The notes under the pieces were generated by a model, which saw only the letters and a program-made list of their open reading frames with translations, ran no database searches and was not told the DNA's origin. The position numbers and the translations under genes were made by a program. Source: Paramarasmius palmivorus (taxonomy: Eukaryota > Basidiomycota > Agaricomycetes > Agaricales > Marasmiaceae). From it: a stretch of DNA of 64,000 nucleotides. This document shows positions 21,501 through 34,200 of the stretch, in pieces (the stretch's first letter is position 1; the number at the start of each line of letters is the position of its first letter). The stretch lies in contig JAYKXP010000053.1 in the NCBI GenBank assembly GCA_037176845.1, positions 62,001 through 126,000 on the forward strand, given 5' to 3'.

Positions 21501-23529
21501 CACACCTACCACAAAGCTTGGGCCCAATACTCAGTTGGGCGATATCGTTGCGTTCAACCCCACACCTTTCCCTCGGCGTGAAGTTATCCAGCTTCCCATC
21601 AGCGGTCTTTCTCCGGGCTTGAGGTCTGCTGTTGCTCAAGTAGACCCCGATGGTAAATTTGGTTACGCCTTGATGAACAATGGTGTACTTGATTCCTCTG
21701 TTCACAATAGCATTGGGTCACTGCATGCTTCCGGTGAGTTTAAGATCCTCTGCTTGACCGATCTCAATGCTGAATACCTTATACTCAGTTTTCACGAACG
21801 GATCTGACCATTTCGTCCTCCGTAACTCAAGCATACAGATGACTATTGCGGACGGCAGGATAACCAGTTTGCTCGATGTTGCGCTCGGGTACGGTGTACT
21901 GTCTCCTCTTTGTGTCTCCTTTCCTGACATACCTCTGCCTAGACGCGAACTCATTCCTGAAGGATCTACTGGCGGCATGGTCGTATTTGAGGACCGTCCC
22001 AATTATTGGGATGCTTGGGGTGAGCATTTCTTATCGCTGACATGATGTCCTCGTTGACCTGCTACACAACTTGCTAGATGTGGAGATCCACCATCTCGAG
22101 ACTGCACGCGAGTTGAAGTTCACCAATATCTCAGTTGTTGCCCATGGTCCCCTTCGTGCTGCTGTAAGAGCCGAGATCAAGTACGGCAAGAGCACGATCA
22201 TTGTGATGGTATGTGAAACCTTGTCGTCGACCTATTACACGCTAACTTTCAGAGGCACTCCTAGATATCTTTGGATGCCGTTACTGGTCCGTTTTCTCGC
22301 CTGAACAAATTCCTCGATTACTCATGGATGGAATTCAGCTACGCTGTCACCTACGTCGCGTTCCCTCTTCAAGTTTGACGCCAAAGTGGACTGGCACCAG
22401 CGCCATGAATTCCTCAAGTGTATGTTCTTATTAGGCGCAAACGTCCAGAATACTGATTAGCACAGTCGAGATACCCTTGAATATTCATAGCGACAATGCC
22501 ACCTACGAAACCCAATTCGGCTGGGTACAACGCCCAACCCACAAGAACACTACTTGGGACATGGCCAAGGTAAGCCTTGCTCATCATAAGTTTCAATTAC
22601 TCTGACCTGCGTTCCTCTAGTTTGAAGTTTGTGGCCACAAGGTATGCAGACTCAGTGACCTCTGGACAACCTGCTAACACCGAAACAGTACGCCGATCTG
22701 AGCGAATATGGTTATGGCGTTGCCATTCTTTCCGAATCCAAATACGGTTTCTCCTGCAGAGGGAATATGTTACGCATCTCATTACTGAGAGCAGCGACAG
22801 CACCAGATGCCGAACAAGACCAAGGTATTTCAAGCTAGGAGCCTTTTTTGGACCATGGGCTTGCGCTGACGGTTTATTAGGAAAACACGAGTTCTCTTGG
22901 GCGGTGATGCCTCACCTCGGTCACTTCCTACAATCGGATGTCCCTGTCGCGGGCGTCCAGTTCAATATCAACAATCACTGTGAGTGGATCAATTCAGCGA
23001 CTATTGGACAGTTGCCTTAACGTACCCATATACAGACCGATACACCACCGCCAAAGCGCGAGAATATTCTTTGAATTCAAGTCTACGTCGTCTTCAGGTC
23101 GAGGGCGCACCCAACGTCTTCATTGAAACAATCAAGCGTGGAGAGTATGACACATACGAGTCAGAGTCCTCTGGCCCGATGACTGTCATCTTGCGATTGT
23201 ACGAGGCCTATGGCGGGCATGCACAAGCACTGTTGAAGATCGGCTACTTGGGCGACTTCTTGGGAGTCTATTCGACGAACTTGTTGGAAGACGAAGAATC
23301 CAAACTGGAGCTAGTTGAGACTGACGAAAAGGACATATTCGGGGTCAAGTTGCAGTTCCGTGGATTCGAGGTCAAGACGATTAAGATCGTTCTGAACAAG
23401 GAAGTTCTGTTCGGTCGCAGGGGGTAAGTTGACCGGATTGTTCCACAACGGGAGATGCTAAGCGAAAACTACAGCGGTAAAAGAAACAGCTGGGTAAATA
23501 TCGACGGTGCCAGATTGACTTACCAGTGA
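18561..23529 (+). CDS. AMS1: Alpha-mannosidase, GH38, vacuolar Ams1/MAN2C1 type, with one apparent frameshift
   Basis: Zinc-dependent alpha-mannosidase that trims free oligosaccharides in the cytosol or vacuole. ATG 18561 opens [20 protein letters not shown]. The N-terminal beta domain includes FGPSW joined to [15 protein letters not shown] and [20 protein letters not shown]. The GH38 core has [20 protein letters not shown] (zinc ligands), [20 protein letters not shown] (nucleophile Asp), [20 protein letters not shown], and NQFHDVLPGSAIGMVY (zinc His), followed by the C-terminal domains ending [13 protein letters not shown] at 23527-23529. More than twenty introns. At 20085-20088 a run of four G leaves HPVG and [20 protein letters not shown] in different frames; one base appears missing and no intron can absorb it. 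Either an assembly indel or an inactivating mutation. The rest of the very long gene keeps its frame, which favours an assembly error. Confidence 0.88.
18907..19013 (+). other. Two back-to-back introns separated by a 2-nt exon (stwintron-like)
   Basis: Intron 18907-18958 (52 nt, gtgcgt...ttccag) is followed by GG at 18959-18960 and intron 18961-19013 (53 nt, gtgaat...gtttag, with a TACTAAC branch site at 18997-19003). Joining gives TCC T-GG ACC, restoring the conserved SW-TNHWW of the mannosidase. Without the GG the frame fails. Confidence 0.65.
21262..21270 (+). other. 9-nt internal exon in the mannosidase gene
   Basis: TCCATGATG lies between a tcag acceptor and a gtaagg donor and completes the conserved NQFHDVLPGS, which contains a zinc-ligand His. 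Both neighbouring introns have normal borders. Confidence 0.75.
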
Positions 23530-24004
23530 TGAGATGAGCGGTTCTATTTTGTATGCTGCCGCTGTGTGTACTTTGTATTATAGGTTCACGTTTAGGTCTT
23601 AAGCTTACAGATGTTGAATGAGCCATTTGGTGGCGATTATCCAATCAATTCACACGCCTGAAACCTTTGCCCGAGCGCGTGTCTGATCAGATGTCCTACT
23701 ACATGTCACTTTATCCGCCCCGTTTCCTCCTTCCGAAAGCTGGGTATGGTTCTAATTCCTGGAGAATTTTCTTCTGTCATGTCGGAAGCAGCGTGTTCTA
23801 GATCTTACATCCGAGGACTAGGCGAAAAAAGGACAAATAATCATGGAGGCGAAGACGCGCCTTCGATCGAGCGACAGCAGCAATTGAGTCGACTTGGAAC
23901 CTGTCCAAACAAGTAAATGCCGAAGGCGATCCCTGATTTGACGAGCGGAATGCAGGGTACACACCTTTTGCTGGTAGCCGTCACCTTCGTCGCCCTTAGT
24001 TGGG
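23530..24004. other. Intergenic region upstream of membrane protein gene
   Basis: About 475 bp without a supported exon. Just before 24005, a hydrophobic stretch LLLVAVTFVALS is encoded at 23963-23998 but in a frame different from the downstream protein; it may be a signal peptide belonging to that gene. Confidence 0.4.
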
Positions 24005-26403
24005 ATGTCCGGCAACGTCAACACTATAATCGTCGATGACCAGGACAAGAGTGTCGACTACAGAGGCACATGGACAAACAATGGCTCTAGTGTGAACTAC
24101 GGCCAGACATCTTACTTCTCGAGCGAGGAGGGAGCCCAGATGTTATTTATGTTCAGCGGTACGCCTTCAATTCTGCCTCTTCCGAGTACAGTCAAGTACT
24201 TAATGGATCGGTTTCTCTTCGAAGGTAGTTCCGTGGTCGTGGTTGGTGATATTGACGCCGGGGGAACATGCAACACCACCTTTTCGATCGACAATATCAC
24301 TGAGACGTTCAACCCACCTTTGGTGTCCACGACGCTCCACCAACAGACCCTTTGGTCGTCACCGCAGCTCCCCGATGCAGAACATTCTCTCGTGTGCACC
24401 ATAATCTCGTGCGCATCAAGTTCAAATAACACAAGCCCGCGGAAGCCTTTCTTGTGGATCGACTACATCTTGTACAACACGTCCGAAAGCCCGGCTGATC
24501 GTACCTTTTTCGTCGACGACACAAACGAGAGGATAAAATATTCAGGGACTTGGGACAAAGAGGGTGGAGTTGGGGATTTTAGGCAGACAAGACATGGCGG
24601 GAAAACTGGCAGCTCTTTAGAGTTCCTGTTCAGTGGTATGAGCAGTTCTATTGCTACCTAAACTCTAAGATACTGAGGGGCAACCGCAGGTTCTTACGTG
24701 TCCGTGAATGGCCGTGTTGAGAACAGCAGCTCGCTCACGCAGGTTTCCTTCACACTGGATGGAGATTCTGTAACGTATGTTATTCCTGCCCAGAAATTTG
24801 TGTCCTACAACAAGGAATTCTTCAAAAACGCTTCTCTTCCACCCGGACAACATAAATTAACCATCACTCCTCTATCCGATGCGCCCTTTTGGCTGGACTA
24901 TATCCTCGTTCGGGACCCCCATCCTGCTCACCGAGAATCCTTTCCCATGGGGGCAACCATTGGCTCCATCCTAGCAGCACTTGGTGTCATTATTGTGGTA
25001 TGCTCGATCATCTATTATCGACGTCGCACAGGAGCGTCCAGGCAACCACCCGAAGTTCCGGACAAAAGAGTGTCTGATATTCACCGTGAGTAGCCCCTCT
25101 TCCTGTGTGTTTCGCGGATGTAACTGATTCGTGGGAAGACGATGTAATCCCATTTCCTCCTATTGTCAGAGCACCAAAAACTCCACCTTCTGTATCTTCA
25201 GGACAATCTACTGCTGCCCTCCTGTCGCAACCTGCCGTTCCTTCGCCGACTATTCTGTCTTCCTCGGACAATAGCTCACAACATACCCTACACAGACCCC
25301 TCGAGACTGATGATGACTACTCGTTACCCGCTCATGAATTATTGGACTGTCTTCCGCCCGAATACTCGACTACAGCATCCAGCGGAGACATTGGCCACAT
25401 TCCTTCGTTGGGTAATCATTACAGACGATCACAATCATCTTCGACCCAATTCTCCTCTCGTGCAGGCACATTCTCTAACAATATTCATCGCCGCCACAAT
25501 TCGGGGTCAGTAGACCTAACAGAAGACGCGGAATCATACTATCAACATTCTTTATCAACTGTAGAGACGCGTTCGGTCAATACACGATCGTCTCCGCGTC
25601 ATCCAGGACCGGTCCCCCATCGTCCGCTTCCTCCTACTCCTCCTACCTCTCCATTGCGCTCGCATATTGCCCACGATAACGGACTTCTCTCCCAGAAACT
25701 GAAAGGAAAGGAGAAAGATAGATTGTACGAGTACACGGGGACGCCTGCCACCTCACAGTCCAGGAACGCAGGCTACGCGATACCGTTGTCACCATTAAAC
25801 CCATCGAGTGGAGCATCAACATCAGGACGTTTCATGGGCACCAGCTCAACAATCCATTCACCACAATCTTCGAGCGCAGTACTTCCTATTGATAGGCACG
25901 GACCATCCCCAGGGTCCCCGGCATCCCATGAGAGGGACGCACTATCACAACATTCCAGGCTCCGTGCCATCAACCCTGATGGTGACGAGTCACTCTCAGT
26001 GCCACGCTTGAATGAAAAGCAACTGCCCCTTCCAGAGCCATCCGGAATTGCTCCTATCGTTCACGTCGATAGTGGTATTCGCTTGATGAATTCGCCTAGT
26101 GTCGAATCTTTCCGTTCGCCAGACATCTACAAATCTCTTCCTAACCCTCCGAGTCGCCCAGGTACCGCAAATACGCATATATCTTCCAGACCAGACACAC
26201 CGTCTGCGTATTCCAGGCCAGGTACAGCGTCGACCTTCAACCCTTCGCGTCCCAACACTGCGACGTCTGCAGCTCAGAATAGTTACGGCGCGGCAAATGC
26301 GTCGTCACCGAACATTCACCTACCAACCATTCCATCGGCTTCAACACATCATCCTGAAGAGTCGGATGCTCTCGAACTCCCACCCCTGTATACCCCAAAC
26401 TGA
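24005..26403 (+). CDS. Single-pass membrane protein with two related extracellular domains and a disordered cytosolic tail
   Basis: Function unknown; this architecture is frequent in Agaricomycetes. Two repeats begin with a VDD motif: IIVDDQDKSVDYRGTW and FFVDDTNERIKYSGTW. Each continues into a beta-rich segment ending in FWLDYILV or FLWIDYILYNT, like galactose-binding-type jelly rolls. Several NxS/T sequons are present. A transmembrane helix follows (MGATIGSILAALGVIIVVCS, then IIYYRRR). The cytosolic tail of about 430 residues is rich in Ser, Pro and Thr, with proline runs such as RPLPPTPPTSPLRS and a repeated SRPGTA/SRPNTA/SRPDTP motif near the end. Introns lie at 24160-24229, 24638-24689 and about 25085-25137. 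The start is uncertain: 24005 is the first Met in frame but leaves no signal peptide. It may be a surface sensor or adhesion protein. Confidence 0.75.
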
Positions 26404-26596
26404 CCGCACGGACACATTCATTTCGACCATATTCTTATTCTTATTTTCAGTTCCATCTTCGATAATTTATATATCCATCGTATAGTCAAGCAAAATTCAC
26501 ATAATGCTGGTGATCCAGCCTGCAGCCCGGGTTTCCGACTTTGATAAAAGAAATCGCGAGATAGCTGCTGTTCTAGTGATACATGTACGGACTACT
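26404..26596. terminator. Convergent 3' region
   Basis: 193 bp between the stops of two convergent genes (24005-26403 plus, 26597-28862 minus). T-rich stretches at 26428-26475 are compatible with polyadenylation signals. No coding sequence. Confidence 0.4.
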
Positions 26597-28862
26597 TCAA
26601 GCATTTAGCTCTTTGTCTCTAAACTCCTCCGAGTCATTGCTTGGTTCTTCCTCCTTCAACTGCCCGGCCAGCTCGCCTGTGATATTTGCAACTGGTCCTG
26701 TGAACCAATGTACTCCACCATACTTGGGGAAATAATACCACACGACTGAGAGTAGCATCACACCCCCCAACACGACGACTGTATAGTTCATGTCCGCGAC
26801 ATCTGTTTGCGGTGTCGTGGGGAACAGAAACACTATTCCCAAGAAAGTCATGAAAAGAACGGCGATGATAGCTACAGGAAGACTCTGAAGATCATAACGT
26901 CAGTCACGTGCTATAGAACAACCAAAGTTGTACTCACGAAGACACCTAAGTTGAAGGGTCCTGGTTTGAAGTCATTCTTACCAGCGAATCTAGCTACAAT
27001 TGGTATCGCATAGGCAACATAGAGACCCGTCACTGAGATAGCGAAGACAGCATTGATGGCACTATCTCCCGCGAAGATCAGCAATCCAAGCAGGAGGGCG
27101 GCCGATGCGTCAAATATCACCGTGTTGACAGGTGTCTCCGTATAGCTATTCATTCGATACAGCCAGCCAGAGAAGGGGAGTGCTGGTGAAAGATGAATAT
27201 ATAGTCTTTGCGGATATGAAGATAACCCGTACCATGGTCACGACTGAAAGCATAAGTTTGACGACTAGCTGCCAAAAGCTGAAGAGCATGCAAGTAACCT
27301 GGGTCATCTGCGTCAGAGGGTGCTGACTTGCCATGCTAGATCCCATCATGTACCTAGGCAGGAACATCTCAGTTGCCATCTTTTAGTTAGACTTGGAGCG
27401 ACGTACTGCACAATCACAACAAATGCCCAAAGCGTTAAGGTACCCTTCTGACCGAAGGCATTAAAGAATATCTGTGCCATGGGCTGTTCACTATCATACA
27501 ATGCTTGTAGATCTGTTCCCATACAAAATGCCAGGGACATATTGATCGCTGGAAGAGATGAGTCAGGGAATGAAAGCGACTTGAATGTATCAATCACGCA
27601 CCCCAACCTAAGATCCCAGCAATACCAATAGCATTAACTATGGCCCAAGGAACCGCTGTTGCTGCATTAGAAGCTTCTTCGCTGATATGGACGCTGGAAT
27701 CGAAGGAGCCTGGCACAGGCAATCAGAGTGGCGAACGACGCATGAGGAGCATACGCACAAATAGTCCAAAGTGGTGCAAGGAAACTCATAATGAACGCGT
27801 AGCCGTCAGGCCATCCATCAACTAGAATATCAGTCAGAAGCTGGCACTCCAACTAGGCGAAATGTCGCACGGTTAACGAACTCCCCGAGAGCAAAGCTTG
27901 CTGTATTTCTGAATTCTTTTGGCGTGGCCGCGGGAAGTGCTATTATGACCGCAAGACATAGTCTTCAGAGGACGTTATCAACAAACGTAAGGAGGAAGGT
28001 GTTCGAGAAACGTACAAGATATTCAAGACCACGTAAACCGTCTGCAGGCGAGCCAGAACTGTAGTACCCAGGCAGCAAAGCAACGCGTGCGTAGCCACAA
28101 CAGCTGCGTAAACACCACTGCTTGAATCAGAAATATAATTCTTGTCACAAATCGAGAAAACGCACAAACTTTGGGCGCTAGTAGCGCTAAATGTACCGTT
28201 TGAACCTATGGTAGCAGCTGCCGTGATCTGCACCGCACATCCCCAGTCAATAGAGGCGACCGCGGCGATGGAGCCGATTGTGTTGGCATCTATAACCCAT
28301 GACATCAAAACTCGCAACCAAAATTGAGCCGAGCTACCCACATCCAACCAGCCAGCATAACAAGTTTCTCCATCGAGGCGATGACAAGGCGTATGTCCAA
28401 AAGTATAGCTGAGCGGAAGGAGCTAAGTAAATAGGTCTACGTACTGAGGAATAAATAGAACGTACACCTCCAGATGTTGGAGCCGAAGACGCAAGCTCCG
28501 CCATGGACATTCCTACGAACAGTATGAATATACTGGCGACCAACCACTGTGGGGCAAAGGATGTCAGTCTCGTGATGGGGTAGTGTAAGTTGAAAGACGT
28601 ACCCCCCAGACCATGGCCGGTCCTCCGCCATTAGGAATCGCGTAGATAAGCACAGAAGCTATGGATGGAAGTAATCCGATGATTGAGAAAGCAATGCCAA
28701 AGACCTGAGAATGGTGGGTTGAGCTACAATGAGAAAACCGGAAAATAGTGTGCGCACCTCTAGCGGGGTGAAAGCTCGTTTGAATTCCTGCTTATATCCC
28801 AGTGACGCCAACAGAGCCTCGTCGGCCTGTTTGACAGCGTCCTTGCTATTCCTCGAGTCCAT
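26597..28862 (-). CDS. Amino-acid/GABA/choline-type permease (APC superfamily)
   Basis: Plasma or vacuolar membrane proton symporter for an amino acid, GABA or choline. Start at 28862 gives MDSRNSKDAVKQADEALLAS and LGYKQEFKRAFTPLEV, the conserved N-terminal cytosolic segment. TM1 and TM2 exons give FGIAFSIIGLLPSIASVLIY and the family motif SMAELASSAPTSGGLYFWTY. Next come NTIGSIAAVASIDWG, a loop with NGTFSAT, YVVLNI, and WPDGYAFIMSFLAPLWTICA followed by YAPHASF. Then DTFKSLSFPDSSLPAINMSL, ASAALLLGLLIFAGDSAINA and LYVAYAIPIVARFAGKNDFK with PGPFNLG. The last exon has two helices and VHWFTGPVANI, ending in an acidic tail before the stop at 26597. Roughly 12 helices and ten introns. These features fit the fungal UGA4/HNM1-like group; substrate cannot be fixed. 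Confidence 0.85.
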
Positions 28863-29555
28863 ACTCTTTTAACAGGCCCTGTGAACAGAGTTCGTTCACA
28901 ATACAACCTTGCGATGATGATGGGAGAAGTCAAAAGAAGAACGAATTGATGATATTGACTATGAACGACATTCGTGGGGCTTGATTGTCCCGCTTCGGGA
29001 TGGCAGGGGCACATGGTTCGTCGGATGCAACCTTATCAAGTGGGACGGTGCTGTTCAAAAAATGAATGTAGGCCGAGTAAGTAATAGATAGATAAGCTCT
29101 AAAATTACTTGCCTATGCCACCACCGCTCACGTATCCTCCCCAGACTTCACAGACGAGAATAGCGACCTGCCCTTCAGAATGCCCCACATCGAATCCACG
29201 GTTGACCTGTGGATGTAGCGAACGGGTACTTCCACATGACCAGTAACAAAGAGAACTGCAAGTCTTCATGATAAATCGAATCCACCGAGTCGTAGTAATT
29301 TGGAAGAGAAATAGTGCTGTCTATGTGCGCTATCCACGGACTTGGTGAAAACGGAAGGATGGGAACCATGGGATAAGTGGGTGGTCGACAAAAAACGTGG
29401 GAATATTTTAAGCGCTTGGACTAAGATAGTAAGCGCGCGCGTCGAAATTGCCACACAAAGTCAACACAATATGTTACATGGCTAGTATGTAGTGAACTGC
29501 ATTGAATTCCCTAGTAAGTCATCCATAAAAGCTTCCTTGATTGAGTGAGACCTTT
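28863..29555. other. Intergenic region upstream of permease, downstream of otubain
   Basis: About 690 bp. Two ORFs at 29175-29369 and 29266-29454 (minus) are short and unconvincing. A stretch of alternating GC (gcgcgcgc) lies at 29432-29439. The permease promoter should be at the low-coordinate end. Confidence 0.4.
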
Positions 29556-30904
29556 CTACCCCTTCACCAACACATCATAATGTCCGGGTCTGAAGCGTTG
29601 TTGAGCATCAGTAATTTCTCAATCATGCAAAGAAAATGAACCAACCTGTACAGCAGTGAAATCGGGGTCAACTTGGTCTCTACATCTTGAAATTTGACAA
29701 AGTCGACTGATCCATTGGCTCCACGTCCGTCGAGGTAAGCAATGTCAACGTTGATCTGTAACGCTCGACAGAGTGCCGTCATTTGAACATGGTCTGAATA
29801 CACTTCATGAGCTAGCACACGCAATCTCGATGGGTACGCACCAGCTTCCTTTCCAGTAACTTCAACGAAATGTTCGCAGAACTCGCGAATTTCCATTGGT
29901 TCGCCTGTCTCTGGATGAAATAGGAATGGTGCATACGAATCCGGGTCAATGCGAATCTGAGCGGACTAGTCGGAGCAAGTGAGGCACTAGCGGATCCCAT
30001 ACAAGTTAAGCTCACCGTCAGCATTCGTAGGTACATCACAATTGAGTTGGATGCTGCCCAAGATTAGCTGGATACAGTAAGATAGGTGAGGTGGGACGCA
30101 CTAGTGACGTCTTGAAAGGCACCAAGGAGCGACTTGTCATCCAGGGTTGCACCATTGACATCTGGTTTTACAACATTGGCGACCAGAGTCTCAAACACTT
30201 CGTAAAAATCTTCAAAGACGATCTTTTCGAAACCAACGGTCTCCAGCATCTGGGGAGTTCCCGACAAAATGGTTATCGCATTCTCAACTGCGATATTGCG
30301 ATCAGGCGATTGGAGAATCTTCTCGACGAAAGAAAAGGCGACGGCTACGCAGCACCTATACATCGTCAGTGGAACCGTGGCTGACTTCTAAGACCGTTGG
30401 AACTTCACATCTGTAAAAACAGTCGCCATCGCCTAAGGATCGTGTTGGTCAACTGGATCAAAGAAGCGAACTGCACACGCACCTCTCGTCCTCCTAATCG
30501 AATGAAACTCTTGACTCTTGAGATAGTCAATCTGCTTAACAAATGAAGGCGACCCTCTTTCATACTCTGCCCGAAGCTCTGATATATCCGCAATATCAGC
30601 AATCAATGGGCGGTGAACGTCCGAGACGGAATCCAGAACGCGCTGAGTATAATATCAACGAGTATTTCCAACCAATATATACATGGCCATCACTTGATTG
30701 AGATCGTATACTTGAGCTGCGGACAGCGTCGAAAGATCTGATAAACAGTCAATTTCCGAGGGAAATTGGAGGTACCAGCGCGCACCCGTGTCTTCATTTA
30801 TGGCCACTGGGACGTCGTTTTTGGGTCGAGCATCTGAAAAATCGTCATTAGTTCAGGGAGATACTTAGTTCAAAACACTGACCAGAAGTTTCACCAGGTT
30901 CCAT
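29556..30904 (-). CDS. Otubain-type deubiquitinase (OTU, peptidase C65; OTUB1 orthologue)
   Basis: Cysteine protease that removes ubiquitin or blocks E2 enzymes. Start at 30904: MEPGETS joined to DARPKNDVPVAINEDTGARW, then YLQFPSEIDCLSDLSTLSAA. A conserved N-terminal helix SELRAEYERGSPSFVKQIDY leads into FHSIRRTRG and the catalytic loop GDGDCFYR (Asp and Cys of the OTU triad). Then come VAFSFVEKIL, EKIVFEDFYEVFETLVANVV and SIVMYLRMLT. Also FCEHFVEVTGKEAGAYPSRL, DHVQMTALCRALQINVDIAY followed by LDGRG, and the last exon RPGHYDVLVKG with the catalytic His in GHYD. Stop at 29556-29558. About eight introns; the last (about 55 nt) splits LLYR/PGHYD. It adds to a ubiquitin-related set with the two E2 genes further right. 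Confidence 0.88.
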
Positions 30905-31203
30905 GGTCGTTACAGTAACGTGCTGAGCTGAAGCTTGAGAAGGGCCTTGAAAGGGAAGAACAGAACGTCACAGTCACACCATCGAGGGAATCGGAGTAGA
31001 CGGCCCGCTTGGACTTAGCAAGCGCCTAGCAGGCGCTTGATATCTTGTAGTTGGTACAAACCGGCGAATTGAATGCCTTCAAGGGTCTACTAGTTACAAT
31101 GTACAAGCTGGGTGGTATACAGTTGAGTATCAGTGGATACTTGGTATAGAAATGCTCTCCAAAGTGTGAGGTTGGGCTGTAAATAAGCCGATAACGCCTA
31201 ATC
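30905..31203. other. Short intergenic region
   Basis: About 300 bp between the otubain start and the stop of the ERCC6L2-like gene, same strand. No ORF; contains the otubain promoter by position. Confidence 0.4.
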
Positions 31204-34200
31204 TCAACCTCTAGGCTTCCCTCTCAAGTGATCATCAAGAATTTGCAAGGTCTCTTTTTGCTGTTCCGGCGTAGATTTTTTGCTAGAAAGAAGGGTACCG
31301 ATTAGAGATGGTCGATCTGATAGACGGACAAGAGAACGCACAACTGTTCCGCCAGTTCAGCAAAGTCCTTATCAGACTTGATTATGCGTAGATCGAGCAA
31401 TGCTCCTTTGCGTTTGAACAATCTAGGCAATGTGGTCAGCGGGGGTTAACAAAAGCACTGAATAGAAACGGCTTACCGCTCCTCAGGTACTGGCTGAGAA
31501 GATTTATGGTGTTTTCGCACCGGTGGCCACTGAGGCTTAGGAGCTTCTGGTTCCTTATTCTTAGGTCTCTTCACTGATGCGGGCTCGGAACGTCGGGCAA
31601 CTCTCTTGCGGCGCACGGCCTATCTATTCCATGAGCTATCAATAACGACGAGAAAAAGGGGCACGCACAGCGATGGCGTTCTTTGCACGTTCCTCTTCGA
31701 TAGGATTAGATTCGAGGATTTGATCGTTACGATGGCTGTAGGAGATGCCGACCGAGCTCAACAGTTTCTCGGGGTCGTTTTCGTTGTTTTGAACGATAGA
31801 AGTTGGTAGTTCTATTGATAGGAGGTTAAGTCAATGACCAAGTGCGAGCATCGAGAGAACACACCATCCGAAAACAATAAAGATCCCAATCCAGCGACGT
31901 CCTTTGATCAGAAAGTCAAGCTCTGAATGTCAGGGTCTAGGGTGTTACACACGTCATCTTTAACTTTAGCCTCTGCTTCTGCATATTGGTGGCCATCCGC
32001 AGACATCCGGCGCTTAGAGTTCATGTTTGCTAACGCCCAGTCAAGCTGAGCAATGTTGGCATTTTCAATCTACAAGGCAGCTTCAGTATTAGCAACACGC
32101 GAGATTATCTGAACACCAACAGCCATCTGGGTCGCAAGTGGACCCTCATGATACTTGAAGATGTTCTTCACTCCGAATAGCTCTCCTTGTTTATTCTTAT
32201 CCCCTTGCACGCCTTTGAAATATCTGTATTCTGATTAGTTGTGGTTCGTTGACCCCGTTAATGGATCTTACCGAGTTTGTATACTGGCATCATATCCTAT
32301 AGCCATCTGCTGCTGCTTGTATAGTTGTCGGGCGTATATCAGTTCCTCCAGTGCGCCCGCCCCCAGAAGGCGATATACATGCACATCGCGCCTCTGACCG
32401 AACCGGAAGGCTCTTGATAACAGTGAACTTCATGGTAGAATGAATAGCGTACGACCTTACCTGTCCATTGCCTGCAGATCATGGGCCGGGTCTAGAGAAA
32501 ACGGTCAAACCATTGTCGACGTGATATGAGGCGCGATGCGTACTCCAGTTAGGATCTTAAGGAAATAAATCAACACCCGTCATGTAGACATCAGAAAAGA
32601 TCGCTCACCAAAGATGACCACTTTGTTGGCGGCTGCAAACAACCCAAATCAGTCAAAGTTGGGTGTATCGTACAATGGTCAGTCATCATACCTGTCAGAT
32701 TGAGCCCTACGCCTCCAGCCATCGTAGTGATAAGAAAGATATATGTATCCGGATCAGTATTAAACTGATCAATGAGCGGCATGCCTTTGAAGTATAAATT
32801 AGAAAAGGACCACCGAAATTGCGGACATCTACTTGCGATCTTGCAGTTTGGTGTCACCACTGAGGATCAGAGATTTATATGCTATTGAGCAGGTCAGGCG
32901 AGTAAGAGACGCCTCCATCGATTACTCACATGACAATTTGAGGTAATATTCTAACATTCCCAGTAGACGCTTTGACTTCGTGAAAATCAATACTTTGTTC
33001 GTTGGGTCCGTTCTCCATGATTCGAGAAGCTTTTGCAGCGCCTGATGTCTCTCGTTTAGCGGCGGTCAGGCAATAGGGAGGAAACACTGACCAGCCATTT
33101 CCCACAGTACTCCGGTGCCATTTCAATAAGTCCAGGCTGGAGAGGGCAGCCTTCCGGGAATATTTCATCCAATACTTCGTGTATGCGCTCTCGCTAGCAG
33201 ACGTTGGAGTGACAACAGGGTAACAACCACAGATAACTTACTTGTTCTGGCGTATGATCGTTGCCTGGTTTAGAGTCAGTGTACTGGTTATCCTAAACGG
33301 TGTTCAAACGAACTTGGCAAGATCAAAGCAAGATGGTTGGATATCTTGATCAATACTGATAAGAATCGGAACAGGTTGCGCTTGAAACAACATCTCCTGT
33401 ATCTGTATGAACATGTCAAGTCGAGACCAGTGCAAACCAGGGGGCATAGACATACAGCTTATTCTCTGCTGCACCTTCATCGCATCGACAAACACCTTGA
33501 TAGCCAAGGATATCCTGCACTGATCGAATGGCGAGCACCCTCTTGTACACTTGTGTCTGTTCCTTTGCGAGAGGGCAAAATACCACATTGTCGAATTTTT
33601 TCGGAAGCTGAGGCATGATCAATGAGAGTGCGAAACACGGACACTACACGTAGCCCACCTGATCCTTGATGATATCTTTCGTCCTACCCACTTCCTGTTA
33701 GCATGACCGATAGCAGACAGACGTAAATCCTCACCTCCGCAGGAAGAAGCGGGGCAAAAGCTTATCCTTGAGTATATTTGCAACTTCCTGGATATCATTG
33801 AGTCTTGACATTGCGTATAGTCTTGAACACCCACCAAGGCTGCAACTCGCTGCTCATCGTTCGCAGTAGTGGATTGTCCCTCCTGCAATGGCTTAGTGAC
33901 GTAATTCTTCCACTCCCACATTGTACCCAAACGGCCAGGATTGGTCCAATTCAAGATGGTCCACAATTCGTTATAAGAATTCTGGATGGCAGTACCAGTG
34001 AGCCCGAACCTGTTCTCACACTTGAATTGCTCGTAGGCTTGTGCAAGCTTGGACTTGTCGTTCTTGAGGCGATGTACCTCATCAATGAAAATGACACTCC
34101 ACGCTAAGTCGTCGAGGAGAGCGATGTCACGGCGAGCAATGTCAAATGAGGTCAAGACTGAGATAGTTTGTCAACGCAGGCCCAAGATCAATCGTAAACG

